Below, piece by piece: positions 9,687 through 18,228 of a stretch of DNA of 64,000 nucleotides. Source of the stretch: Marinomonas aquimarina (GTDB lineage Bacteria > Pseudomonadota > Gammaproteobacteria > Pseudomonadales > Marinomonadaceae); NCBI RefSeq assembly GCF_900089755.1, contig NZ_FLOC01000010.1, positions 1 through 64,000 on the forward strand. The letters run 5' to 3'. The position numbers were made by a program, and so were the translations under genes. How positions within the stretch are numbered: the first letter of the stretch is position 1; every line of letters starts with the position of its first letter. The notes beneath the pieces are model-generated. The model was given only the letters and a program-made list of their open reading frames with translations, made no database searches and had not been told where the DNA came from.

Positions 9687-10400
9687 ATGCCCGAATGGAT
9701 TTATATTTTGCTTCTAACCTTGATGGCTGGCTTGGCTATGCCCGTTGGTGGCTGGTTGGCTACCATTGATCGCATACGACCAAATTGGCTCGATGAAGAG
9801 TTGCGCCATAGTATTACCGCATTCGGTGGTGGCGCTTTATTATCTGCCATTGCACTGGTATTAGTCCCCGAAGGTATTGAGCCATTCTCTGTGCTAATCA
9901 GCGCCGTGCTATTCCTTTCAGGGGGCGTGCTGTTTATGTTGATCGACATTTATTTGTATAAACATAAGAGTGCTGCTGGGCAGTTAGTAGCCATGCTCTC
10001 TGACTTTATACCTGAATCTATTGCGCTGGGTGCGTCATTGGCGCTCGGTAAAGGCTCCTCATTATTACTGGCTTGCTTGATCGCTATGCAAAACTTACCA
10101 GAAGGTTTTAATGCCTTTCGCGAGTTAAAAGAATCGGGGCGATTAAGTGACCGAAAAATATTATTGCTGTTCTTGCTATTAGCCTTATCGGGACCACTTG
10201 CAGGGTTAGTGGCCTACTTTTGGCTAGCACACTTTGCCGCCTTTATTTCCGCCACCATGTTGGTCGCTGCTGGTGGCATTCTCTACGCGGTGTTTCAAGA
10301 TATCGCGCCGCAGGTCAAGTTGGATCGACATTGGGCGCCACCGCTTGGAGCTGTTATGGGGTTTGTACTAGGGTTAATAGGTTTTATGCTGATGCACTAA
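9687..10400 (+). CDS. ZIP-like multi-pass membrane protein (putative metal transporter)
   Basis: A 237-residue integral membrane protein with about eight hydrophobic segments and the layout of ZIP-family divalent-metal transporters. The two signature helices are present as DFIPESIALGASLALG (residues about 106-121) and MQNLPEGFNAFREL (134-147). In typical ZIP proteins the first position of each signature is histidine (HNxPEG, HEIPEG). Here it is aspartate (D106) and glutamine (Q135), so the metal site is altered. GGAAGGAG gives a strong ribosome-binding site. It follows the two-component pair by 70 bp and may be its target, which is inference only. Confidence 0.7.
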   Translation: MPEWIYILLLTLMAGLAMPVGGWLATIDRIRPNWLDEELRHSITAFGGGALLSAIALVLVPEGIEPFSVLISAVLFLSGGVLFMLIDIYLYKHKSAAGQLVAMLSDFIPESIALGASLALGKGSSLLLACLIAMQNLPEGFNAFRELKESGRLSDRKILLLFLLLALSGPLAGLVAYFWLAHFAAFISATMLVAAGGILYAVFQDIAPQVKLDRHWAPPLGAVMGFVLGLIGFMLMH

Positions 10401-10412
10401 ATCGATACAAAA

Positions 10413-10434
10413 ATAAAAATGTATACATTTTTAT
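10413..10434. promoter_or_regulatory. 22-bp palindromic operator, GntR/FCD type
   Basis: A perfect 22-bp palindrome centred on TGTATACA (centre between 10423 and 10424) with A/T arms. The core resembles the TTGTATACAA-like sites bound by GntR regulators of the FCD class, and such a regulator is the second gene of the operon. It overlaps a good -10 hexamer (TATAAT, 10432-10437), which points to repression. Confidence 0.7.
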
Positions 10435-10469
10435 AATCTGCTAGGATTGACTCATCAAAGGAGATGCAC

Positions 10470-11639
10470 ATGAGTAAGATCTTATCGGATATCAGCTTGA
10501 GTGCTGTGGTCGCAGGGTTTGTTGCAGTATTGATTGGCTTTGCCAGTTCTGTCGCAATCGTATTTCAAGCGGCAGAAGCGGCAGGCGCAGATGAAGCCAT
10601 GAAAATCTCATGGATTATGGCATTAGGCATCGGCATGGGGGCAACCTGCTTTGCCTTGTCTTGGTATTACAAAGCGCCTGTTATTACGGCTTGGTCAACC
10701 CCTGGGGCCGCGTTATTAGCAACCAGTTTAAACGGGGCCAGCTATGCTGAATCCCTCGCCGTGTTTATGTTTGCTGGGGCATTGGCTTTGCTGCTTGGGA
10801 TCACAGGGCTGTTTGACCGCATGATGCGTTGGATTCCACTGCCAATCGCCTGTGCAATGTTGGTCGGGGTTTTATTTAATTTTGGTGTGGCAATCTTTAC
10901 TTCCCTTGAAAGCAGTCCTTGGTTAGTCATGATCATGTTGCTGGCTTATTTGGTGAGTAAACTCATTATCCCACGGTATGCTGTGATTATCGTGCTATTA
11001 GCGGGGTTACTAATGGTACTGATTGAGCCCAATACCGACTTTTCATCGATTCCGCTATCGGTCGGCACCTTGCAGTGGGTGACCCCTGAATGGAACACAT
11101 CTTTGATATTAGGGGTTGGCGTACCTTTGTTTATCGTCACTTTGACGTCGCAAAATATCCCAGGGGTGGCCGTGATGCGTGCCAGCCACTACCAAACACC
11201 TGTCTCAAATATCATCTCTTGGACCGGTTTCAGCACCGTTTTATTGGCACCATTTGGCGGTTTTGCTTTTAATCTTGCAGCTATTACGGCCGCGATTTGT
11301 AGTGGTGATGAATGCCATAAAGAGGCCTCTAAGCGGTACATTGCGGGCCTGTCAGCAGGGGTCTTTTATGCCATTGCAGGGCTGGCAGGGGCATCTGTGG
11401 TGGGGCTATTTGCGGTCTTTCCAGCGGCTATGATTGCAGCGTTGGCTGGTATCGCCTTGCTGGGGACCATAGGTGCAAACCTGAAAGCAGCGTTTGATTC
11501 TGATGCATACCGTGAGCCTGCGTTAATTACGTTCCTAACGACCGTATCAGGGGTGTCATTTTTGGGGGTGGCTTCTGCATTTTGGGGAATCTGCTTTGGT
11601 TTATTGGTATTGATGATACAACGTATAAAGAATGACTGA
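10470..11639 (+). CDS. BenE family benzoate/proton symporter-like transporter
   Basis: A 389-residue inner-membrane protein of the BenE family, which imports benzoate and related aromatic acids. Visible features are about twelve hydrophobic segments and conserved stretches such as PVITAWSTPGAALL, TSQNIPGVAVMRA and APFGGFAFNLAAITAAICSG. AAGGAG is six bases before ATG 10470; the in-frame ATG at 10464 is too close to it. No benzoate-degradation genes are nearby, so the true substrate is open. It overlaps the downstream GntR gene by 8 bp, and the operator upstream suggests substrate-responsive derepression. Confidence 0.85.
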   Translation: MSKILSDISLSAVVAGFVAVLIGFASSVAIVFQAAEAAGADEAMKISWIMALGIGMGATCFALSWYYKAPVITAWSTPGAALLATSLNGASYAESLAVFMFAGALALLLGITGLFDRMMRWIPLPIACAMLVGVLFNFGVAIFTSLESSPWLVMIMLLAYLVSKLIIPRYAVIIVLLAGLLMVLIEPNTDFSSIPLSVGTLQWVTPEWNTSLILGVGVPLFIVTLTSQNIPGVAVMRASHYQTPVSNIISWTGFSTVLLAPFGGFAFNLAAITAAICSGDECHKEASKRYIAGLSAGVFYAIAGLAGASVVGLFAVFPAAMIAALAGIALLGTIGANLKAAFDSDAYREPALITFLTTVSGVSFLGVASAFWGICFGLLVLMIQRIKND

Positions 11640-12255
11640 GTTACTCGATCAATTAAAAGCCGACATATTAAACGGACAATTAGCGCGCGGTTGCCCGTTA
11701 AGGCAGCAAGAGCTCTCTGAGCGCTATGGTGTCAGTCGCATTCCAGTGAGGGATGCCATTGCAGTACTGAAGAATCAAGGTTGGTTGGTCGCACATGGTA
11801 AAGCAGGTGTGATGGTGCCTGAATTAAACTGGTGTGAAGCCGAAGACTTATATCAAATGCGTACGCTTTTAGAGTGTCAGTTATTAGATTATGCTATACC
11901 TAATATTACTTATGAAGTATTAGGTAAGGCTCGAGATATTAATAAACAGTTAAATAGCCCGACGTTGAGTTTGGTTGAGCGTGGTCAATTAAACTGGGAC
12001 TTGCATGCCACCCTATACCAAGTGGCAAATAGACCCACACTATTTAATGTGGTAGCTATATTAAATGAACAAGTCCGACGCTATATGGGATTTCAGTATG
12101 GCCCGCTTAACTATCGGGATATAAGTCAAAATGAACACGAACAGTTGCTGAATTTCCTAACTGATGGGAATGCAAATGAAGCGCTCGCCCTGTTGAAACG
12201 TCATATTGATGAAGCAGGGAAAAAGTTAGTCGCCTATTTAAAAGCAACAAGTTAA
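11632..12255 (+). CDS. GntR-family transcriptional regulator, FCD domain
   Basis: A 207-residue regulator. The N-terminal winged helix-turn-helix (LRQQELSERYGVSRIPVRDA, residues about 23-42) is followed by an all-helical FCD effector domain with the expected acidic and histidine residues (LLECQLLDYA, WDLHATLYQ, HEQLLNFL, LLKRHIDEA). FCD domains often bind carboxylates with a metal ion. The gene overlaps the transporter by 8 bp and most likely represses the operon through the palindrome at 10413-10434. Confidence 0.9.
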   Translation: MTELLDQLKADILNGQLARGCPLRQQELSERYGVSRIPVRDAIAVLKNQGWLVAHGKAGVMVPELNWCEAEDLYQMRTLLECQLLDYAIPNITYEVLGKARDINKQLNSPTLSLVERGQLNWDLHATLYQVANRPTLFNVVAILNEQVRRYMGFQYGPLNYRDISQNEHEQLLNFLTDGNANEALALLKRHIDEAGKKLVAYLKATS

Positions 12256-12279
12256 CTCGATCAAAGTAGGTCAAGCTTA

Positions 12280-13950
12280 GTGGATAAAGCACTCTTTCAA
12301 AATAAAGCCGCACAGAACTCATCCGTGTATGCAGGGCTGCAGGCGTTGGTCGCCGATGAGTTTGAGAACTCTAGGGTGTCGATTCGACAAATGCTGCAAG
12401 GATTGGGCATACAACAGGTAGATCAGACATCTAGCGGTAAAGGCGTTTTAGAGTCTTGCCGAGCACGTCGGTATGACATTATTTTGTGTGACTTTCGCTT
12501 AACGGGCGGTAAGAATGGACAGCAAGTACTTGAAGAGTTACGTGAACTAAAACTGCTTAAGCCAACCAATATTTTTATCATCGTATCCGCTGAAACCAGT
12601 CGTGATGTGGTCATGGGGATCATGGAGTCCCAGCCAGACGAATATCTTTCAAAGCCCTTTACTCAAGCGGTGCTTGCTCGTCGCCTAGAACGCCAGTTTC
12701 AACAGTCTCAAGCCTTAGCAAAAATGAAAGAGTGTTTGGCCAAAGGCAAATACACTGAACTGATTGCCTCTTGCCTACAGCATATTCAGGAAGAGGGGCG
12801 TTATACGCCTTGGTGCAAACGCACATTAGTGGATGCGTTTCTGGCGACTCAACAATTCGATAAACTTGAGCAGCTATGTCAAGCTGAGCTAAGTGTACGT
12901 GATTTGGACTGGGCATTATTGGGGCTTGCCAAAAAAGAACATCACCAAGGTCAGACCGATAACGCAATTACTATCCTAGAAAAACTGTTGCGTCTATTTC
13001 CTCAAACCATTAGCGCCTACGATTTATTGGCCCAGTGCCTTGAAGAAATGGGGCGGAGCGATGAAGCACAATCTGTGTTGGATGATGCGATTAAAATTTC
13101 CCCTCGCATTCATAAGCGTCAGAAGCATATGGCCACTGTGAGTATGGCAAATGGTGACACTCAGAGCGCTTTGAAAGCCAGTCAACAGACGGTTCGCTTG
13201 GGCATAAACTCTATCCATGAAAACCCTGATGACTATATCCAGTTGGTTGACATCGTGGCTGAGTCAGCTGATTCCGTCGAAAGCAGTGCTGATCGCAAAC
13301 GCCTTTTAAACGAAGCCAGTCAAGCGCTCACCGTGGTCGGTAAGCGCTTTGCGGATGATGATTCAGTGAAGCTGCGTAAAACATTGGCCGAGAGCCGTTT
13401 TCATGCTGCCCAAGGGCAAGCCAAAGAAGCTCAACAAGCCTTGAAGAACGCACAGCAAATCGCTTCTGAGTTAGAAGGAGGGATGCCATCAGATTTGGTG
13501 GTGGAGTACGGTAAGACCTTATATAACGCTGGTGAACATGAGCAAGCTGAGACCATACTGGCTTCATTGGTCAATGATCAAAGCAGCAGTTCGCACCTTA
13601 AGCAGCAGGCGGCTGATTTTCTAGATGAGCCAGTTAGTTCAAGTGCCAAAGCACAAGCAAAAGGGCTGAATAAAGACGGACTGGCCAGTTACTCGCAAAA
13701 AGATTATTCGGCGGCCATTGAGCAGTTTAAAACCGCCCTTCAATACTCTCCAAGACATCCGGGGTTAAATCTTAACCTAGTGCAAACCAGTCTTAAGTTG
13801 ATGGAGGCTAATGGGGAGCAAGCGCATTTGGTGACGGAGTGTGTCGAAGCATTAAAACGATTACGACACGTATCACCAGCTCATAAGCAACATAAGCGTT
13901 TGGTTGCGTTAAAAGAATACCTTATGAAGCATTATAAAGTTACATTCTAG
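12280..13950 (+). CDS. Response regulator with C-terminal TPR domain (module 1)
   Basis: A 556-residue cytoplasmic protein with a receiver domain (residues about 20-140) and a long tetratricopeptide-type helical region. The receiver keeps acidic residues D26/E27, the phospho-acceptor D71 (ILCDFRL) and K125 (SKPF). TPR-like units are seen at EKLLRLFPQTISAYDLLAQ and SYSQKDYSAAIEQFKTALQ. There is no DNA-binding domain, so output is probably by protein contact. It starts at GTG 12280 after an AGTAGG. It is followed after 12 bp by a small kinase-like gene and is paralogous to the protein at 15357-16571. It lies 24 bp behind the GntR gene, possibly by read-through. Confidence 0.82.
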   Translation: MDKALFQNKAAQNSSVYAGLQALVADEFENSRVSIRQMLQGLGIQQVDQTSSGKGVLESCRARRYDIILCDFRLTGGKNGQQVLEELRELKLLKPTNIFIIVSAETSRDVVMGIMESQPDEYLSKPFTQAVLARRLERQFQQSQALAKMKECLAKGKYTELIASCLQHIQEEGRYTPWCKRTLVDAFLATQQFDKLEQLCQAELSVRDLDWALLGLAKKEHHQGQTDNAITILEKLLRLFPQTISAYDLLAQCLEEMGRSDEAQSVLDDAIKISPRIHKRQKHMATVSMANGDTQSALKASQQTVRLGINSIHENPDDYIQLVDIVAESADSVESSADRKRLLNEASQALTVVGKRFADDDSVKLRKTLAESRFHAAQGQAKEAQQALKNAQQIASELEGGMPSDLVVEYGKTLYNAGEHEQAETILASLVNDQSSSSHLKQQAADFLDEPVSSSAKAQAKGLNKDGLASYSQKDYSAAIEQFKTALQYSPRHPGLNLNLVQTSLKLMEANGEQAHLVTECVEALKRLRHVSPAHKQHKRLVALKEYLMKHYKVTF

Positions 13951-13962
13951 GAGCTCTGTAGT

Positions 13963-14646
13963 ATGCCTAAAGATAATCAACTGCCGTTTAGAAACATTAT
14001 CAGTGCATCGGTAAAGGATATGCGTAACTCACTAGGGCAGGTTCTTTATAAGTTGGACACGCTAATGGCACATCACTTAAAAGATGAGGATAAGTACGAC
14101 TTGGTCGATGCGCAGTACGAAATGGTGCGCATGCAAAATGTCATTAACCAGCTGCATGGATTGTACTTGATTGAAACGGACTCGCTGACAGTACAGCCAC
14201 AAGATTCTTACGTCATGGAGCTGATTGAAGATATTCTGGCAAGCTTTGAAGCATTGTTGGAAAATAAGCAAATTGATGTAACAGTTCGAGGCGACGACCT
14301 GAGCTGGTATTTGGATCCTCAACTGATCAGTTCGGTATTACAAATTATCTTGCTCAATGCCATTCGTTACACTAACGATGAAATCAATATAGAGCTGGCG
14401 TCTGTTGAGCAAGGTTTAATGATTTCCGTGGTGGATAATGGCCAAGGTTACCCTGATGCTGTGTTGGACAGTTTTGCGAACCTTGTATCGGGACAAACGC
14501 TTGCCAATGTCTCTAGCCAAAACAGTGGCTGGCTTTACTGTGAAAAAGTGGCAAATCAGCATAAAAACCAAGGGCATGTCGGCTTTACTAAGTTGCGTAA
14601 TGATGCTGCCACGGGTGGTGGCCGTATTGATTTATTTATTCCATAA
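13963..14646 (+). CDS. Histidine kinase-like protein lacking the phospho-histidine (module 1)
   Basis: A 227-residue soluble protein with a two-helix dimerisation region and a GHKL ATPase domain, paralogous to the protein at 14693-15352. Aligning the H-boxes, ASAIHESKNQLG of the paralogue corresponds to SASVKDMRNSLG here, so the histidine is replaced by lysine (K18). The N-box (LLNAIRYTND) and first glycine box (VVDNGQGYPD) remain. The second glycine box is eroded (SGWLYCEKV instead of TGLGLYFAEL). It is probably a pseudo-kinase acting as a partner or sequestering protein for the preceding receiver. No membrane segment is visible. Confidence 0.72.
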   Translation: MPKDNQLPFRNIISASVKDMRNSLGQVLYKLDTLMAHHLKDEDKYDLVDAQYEMVRMQNVINQLHGLYLIETDSLTVQPQDSYVMELIEDILASFEALLENKQIDVTVRGDDLSWYLDPQLISSVLQIILLNAIRYTNDEINIELASVEQGLMISVVDNGQGYPDAVLDSFANLVSGQTLANVSSQNSGWLYCEKVANQHKNQGHVGFTKLRNDAATGGGRIDLFIP

Positions 14647-14656
14647 ACTACAAAAG

Positions 14657-14691
14657 CAGCCCCAATTCAGGTTTCGTTGGGGCTGATTTCT
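14657..14691. terminator. Terminator between the two converging signalling modules
   Basis: CAGCCCCAA and TTGGGGCTG form a perfect 9-bp stem with an 11-base loop, followed by ATTTCT. The T tract is weak, but the location between convergent operons supports termination. Confidence 0.65.
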
Positions 14692-14692
14692 A

Positions 14693-15352
14693 CTATTGAG
14701 GCAGGTAAATAGCCAGCTTAGCGCCGCCTAAGTGTTCTGAATACAATTTTTTGATGGTGCCATTTCGCTCTTCTACAGAGTGAGCATCGGCCGATAATTC
14801 CGCGAAATACAGACCTAATCCAGTATTGTTGTTAAACAGCAATTCATCTTCTTTTTCATGGCTGGCATTGAAGCCTTTGCCATCATCTTCAATGGAAATG
14901 ACCAGGTAATCATCTTCCATGGCAGCATTGATTTCGATTTTTGATTTTGCAAAACGCAATGCATTGTAAACCGCTGTACTGACCACCGCCGTCATCAAGC
15001 GATCATCAAACACCCCAGTAAGGTCGGCATCTGTCTGATAAGTCAACGATAGGTCTCGAGCGACAGCCGAGGGTTTTAGGGCAAATACTTGGTCATCAAG
15101 AAACTCATCTAATGCATGGCTGTCGTAATTCACATCATAACCATCAGAAGCTAAGCGATACAGGTAAAGGTATTCTACCCATTCATCGTTTAGTTGCTTC
15201 ATGCCTTCTTCGACCTTGGTCAGAGTCTTTTTGCCTTCATGACCTAAGTCCAGACGCTTGAGTGCTTCCAATTGATATAAAAGAGTGCCGAGCTGATTTT
15301 TACTTTCGTGTATGGCACTGGCTAAGATGGTCGTGATCTCAATTTTCTGCAT
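14693..15352 (-). CDS. Small soluble sensor histidine kinase (module 2)
   Basis: A 219-residue cytoplasmic kinase-like protein with a short H-box helix pair (IHESKNQLG, histidine at residue 15) and a GHKL ATPase domain with N-box AVYNALRFAKS, first glycine box IEDDGKGFN and second glycine box NTGLGLYFAELSA. It has no sensor or membrane region, so input must come from a partner. Four bases separate it from the receiver-TPR gene upstream, so the two form an operon. It is the intact counterpart of the pseudo-kinase at 13963-14646. Confidence 0.78.
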   Translation of the reverse strand: MQKIEITTILASAIHESKNQLGTLLYQLEALKRLDLGHEGKKTLTKVEEGMKQLNDEWVEYLYLYRLASDGYDVNYDSHALDEFLDDQVFALKPSAVARDLSLTYQTDADLTGVFDDRLMTAVVSTAVYNALRFAKSKIEINAAMEDDYLVISIEDDGKGFNASHEKEDELLFNNNTGLGLYFAELSADAHSVEERNGTIKKLYSEHLGGAKLAIYLPQ

Positions 15353-15356
15353 AGGG

Positions 15357-16571
15357 TTACTTCAGACTTTTAATTGAGTCAATGCGCCTTTGTGATGTGG
15401 CGGATAACGCAGCCGCTTGGCCTGACTCGATATCGTGATTCATAACTTCTTCAATTTGGTTCATGGTTTTTTTATCACCTAGGGCTGAGTATAGCTCCAT
15501 TTCTAATAAATAGGCTTCACTGCGAACTTCGGGAGAATTGAAAAAGTTTTGGTGCACTTTGCTAAGGGTAGTTTGAAAGTTATCCACTTGACGAGAAGGG
15601 ATGTCGCCTTCACGAGCCAAGGCAACAATAGAAGCCATGTGCTGTAGATAGACCTCGGCTTCGTTAAAGCATGAGTGCTTAGCCAGAAAAACCGCGCGTC
15701 GAAATGACATTTCCGCCATTAGGTTGTCGTGTACTTCCATGCTTAGTTTGCCAAGCTCAATTTGTCGCAATAGGTTTTTAGGCGAACGACCAACAGCGTC
15801 CACCAAAACCGCTTGTGCTGTATCAAGTTCACCTTTTTTGACCAGTGTTTTTGCTAGCCAATCATAAGCACTGACAAAAAACTTATTGTCGAGCGTTAAT
15901 TGACGAAACTTGGCTTCAGCCTTATCAATCTTGTTTAAGTAGTAATGGCATTTAGCCTCACCAAAAACAGCCCAAGGCATTTTAGAGTCCTTACGGCTGT
16001 CACTGAAGATACTTAAAGCATCGTCATAGCGCTCTAGACTGATCAGTGCATCACCAATAATACGCTGGCAACGACTTTGCAAAGCCGGGTGTTTGTTGGA
16101 AACGGCTTTGGCTTCCGTAATGGCTGTCGTGTAGTCACCGGAATCAAGGGCTTTGTTCACTTTAAGGAGCAGCTCTTTGTTTTCCATTAGCTTCAATAAA
16201 CGCCGTTCCAGCATAGCTTGCGAGAAAGGTTTAGTAATGTAGCCATCAGGTGCGTACTCAATGGCCCCCATCACCATTTCAGTGGATGTTTCGGCGGTCA
16301 CCATCAAGTAGGTAGACGTGTTCGGAATCAGGTGGGAATGACGAACTTCTTCCAACAGTTGTTGCCCATCTTTGCCATTGCCTAAGTTGTAGTCTGATAA
16401 GATGACGTCGTAGGTATGGGTGCGCAAGAGTTCAATAGCGCTCTCAGCTTTCATGGCAATTTCAATGGATTTAAAGCCAAAATCATTCAGCATCTTTTTT
16501 TGCATGATTCGAGCTTCAGCCATGTCTTCTATCAGTAATGCCTTTTTATCTGAAAAGTTTGGCTTATTCAT
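15357..16571 (-). CDS. Response regulator with C-terminal TPR domain (module 2)
   Basis: A 404-residue protein. The N-terminal receiver has E15/D16, the phospho-acceptor D60 (ILSDYNLGNGKDGQQ) and a lysine in ITKPFSQAMLERRL. About 260 residues of TPR-type helices follow (for example GDALISLERYDDALSIFSDS and WLAKTLVKKGELDTAQAVL). It is clearly related to the module 1 regulator, sharing (K/N)GKDGQQ-like and KPF-QA-LARRL-like stretches, but is about 150 residues shorter. It is encoded just upstream of the small kinase on the same strand. Confidence 0.82.
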   Translation of the reverse strand: MNKPNFSDKKALLIEDMAEARIMQKKMLNDFGFKSIEIAMKAESAIELLRTHTYDVILSDYNLGNGKDGQQLLEEVRHSHLIPNTSTYLMVTAETSTEMVMGAIEYAPDGYITKPFSQAMLERRLLKLMENKELLLKVNKALDSGDYTTAITEAKAVSNKHPALQSRCQRIIGDALISLERYDDALSIFSDSRKDSKMPWAVFGEAKCHYYLNKIDKAEAKFRQLTLDNKFFVSAYDWLAKTLVKKGELDTAQAVLVDAVGRSPKNLLRQIELGKLSMEVHDNLMAEMSFRRAVFLAKHSCFNEAEVYLQHMASIVALAREGDIPSRQVDNFQTTLSKVHQNFFNSPEVRSEAYLLEMELYSALGDKKTMNQIEEVMNHDIESGQAAALSATSQRRIDSIKSLK

Positions 16572-16592
16572 CCAGGTTCCATCTCTCTTATA

Positions 16593-16808
16593 CTAAAGGA
16601 ACGACTTATTAGGGTTCGCTACAAGGTCTTCTGAGAAGATTTCATCCTCGTCTGAGGTCTGTTGTGGAATGCTGTAACTTTCATTCGCCCATTCCCCTAA
16701 GTCGATTAGCTTGCAGCGAGCGCTGCAAAATGGGCGATCTTTATTCTCGGTAGACCACGGCGTTTTAGTGCCACAAGTGGGGCATGCAATCAGTGTTTTT
16801 GTTTCCAT
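16593..16808 (-). CDS. yacG: DNA gyrase inhibitor YacG
   Basis: A 71-residue zinc-binding protein. The zinc knuckle is CPTCG near the N-terminus and CSARCKLIDLGEW, the family signature. YacG binds GyrB and inhibits gyrase. It is encoded five bases after coaE, the common gammaproteobacterial order pilD-coaE-yacG. Confidence 0.93.
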   Translation of the reverse strand: METKTLIACPTCGTKTPWSTENKDRPFCSARCKLIDLGEWANESYSIPQQTSDEDEIFSEDLVANPNKSFL

Positions 16809-16813
16809 TAATT

Positions 16814-17431
16814 CTAGGATAGTAGCGTTTGTAATTTATTGTGAATGTGTAAGACTTTAACACTCAAATCCGCGCTGTTACCAGTATTTTCCAAGATAAA
16901 ATCCGCTTTGCTACAGCGCTCAGCGTTACTTAATTGCGCATCTAAAATATGTTCCACTTGAGAGCGGCTGTTTCTGTCACGCTGCATCACGCGCTCAATT
17001 TGCAATTCTCGTGGAACCTTGATGGCGATGGTATAGTCACACAAGCTGTTTTGGCCTGTTTCAAATAAAAGCGGATGCACCAAAAGTGCATAGAGGCCAG
17101 TCATTTCACTAAGGCGCTCGGCCAGGCGCTGACGAATCGCTGGGTGGGTAATCGCTTCTAACGTCTTGCGTTGTTCAGGTTTGGAGAAAACCATTTCACG
17201 CAATGCAGCACGGTTTAATTCACCGTTATCCAGAAGGACATGAGGACCAAAATGGTCAACGATTTGCTGTAGGCATGCTTCCCCTGGTTGAACGACTTCT
17301 CGCGCCAAATCATCAACATCGATATATTGAACATGATGTTCTTGAAACAATTTGGCCGCGGTGCTTTTACCGGAGCCAATTCCGCCCGTTAAACCAATTA
17401 ATTTTGTGTTATTTGCATTCGTGTCAATCAA
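16814..17431 (-). CDS. coaE: Dephospho-CoA kinase
   Basis: It phosphorylates dephospho-CoA at the ribose 3'-hydroxyl, the last step of coenzyme A synthesis. The protein is 205 residues with the P-loop GLTGGIGSGKST near the N-terminus and the family stretches DVDDLAREVVQPG and HPLLFETG. It overlaps the prepilin peptidase stop by 4 bp, so translation is probably coupled to the pilus operon. Confidence 0.95.
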   Translation of the reverse strand: MIDTNANNTKLIGLTGGIGSGKSTAAKLFQEHHVQYIDVDDLAREVVQPGEACLQQIVDHFGPHVLLDNGELNRAALREMVFSKPEQRKTLEAITHPAIRQRLAERLSEMTGLYALLVHPLLFETGQNSLCDYTIAIKVPRELQIERVMQRDRNSRSQVEHILDAQLSNAERCSKADFILENTGNSADLSVKVLHIHNKLQTLLS

Positions 17432-18228
17432 AGAAAATATCCTGAATAAAAATAGCCAAGTGCTGCAGTAATTAAATAGGGACCAAACGGAATTTTATGG
17501 TGTCGAATTTTACCGCTTACTAGGGCTCCGGTGATGCCTAATAATGAGGCCAGCAACATAATCATGCTAAATGAATGTGGCCCTAACCAAAAAACCAACA
17601 CCGCTAGTAATTTGGCATCCCCTAAACCAATGGCTTCAATTTTACGTATCTTGAAAAAAAGATAACGCATAAAGTAAATAAACAGGTATGCAAATAAGCC
17701 TGCGCCGACATTAACTAAGATTTGATGTTGATCTGCAGCATAAAACAGTAGTGTGGCACAACATAGCACGACAAAGCTGCATTCATCGGGCAGCCAATAG
17801 CGCTCAGCGTCAATAATCATAGCGCACACCAAAGACGATATCAGCACGATCAAAAGCCCCCATTCGGGCGCGCTAAGGGGCAGCCAATATAAAGGCAGTA
17901 ACGCCATCACGGCGGTCGCTTCAATGATGGGGTAGCGTAGGGAAATAGGCTTGTGACACTGACGGCAGCGGCCTTTTTGCAGGATAAAACTGAGTAATGG
18001 GATTAGCTCAATGACACTTAGTCTATGATGACAGTGAGGGCAGACAGAACGACCTTTGCTGAACTTTAAAGGCTCGGGTTCATAATAGGGTAATTCAAGA
18101 AATTCATGTGCCTCTTTGCGCCATTCGAATTCGGCACGATGCTGCCAACGATAGGAAATCGCCGTTAAAGTACTGCCCATGCAGAGCAAAAACAGTACGT
18201 ACAGTATAAGATTCAGGTCAAAATCCAA
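17428..18228 (-). CDS. pilD: Type IV prepilin peptidase / N-methyltransferase
   Basis: A 266-residue inner-membrane aspartic protease that cleaves the leader of type IV prepilins and methylates the new N-terminus. The cytoplasmic zinc-binding cysteines typical of the bifunctional form are present (CPHC at 63-66 and CRQC at 88-91). The catalytic aspartates are D147 in YWLPDE and D203 in the GLGDAKLL motif. Several hydrophobic segments follow. It overlaps pilC by 11 bp. Confidence 0.94.
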   Translation of the reverse strand: MDFDLNLILYVLFLLCMGSTLTAISYRWQHRAEFEWRKEAHEFLELPYYEPEPLKFSKGRSVCPHCHHRLSVIELIPLLSFILQKGRCRQCHKPISLRYPIIEATAVMALLPLYWLPLSAPEWGLLIVLISSLVCAMIIDAERYWLPDECSFVVLCCATLLFYAADQHQILVNVGAGLFAYLFIYFMRYLFFKIRKIEAIGLGDAKLLAVLVFWLGPHSFSMIMLLASLLGITGALVSGKIRHHKIPFGPYLITAALGYFYSGYFL

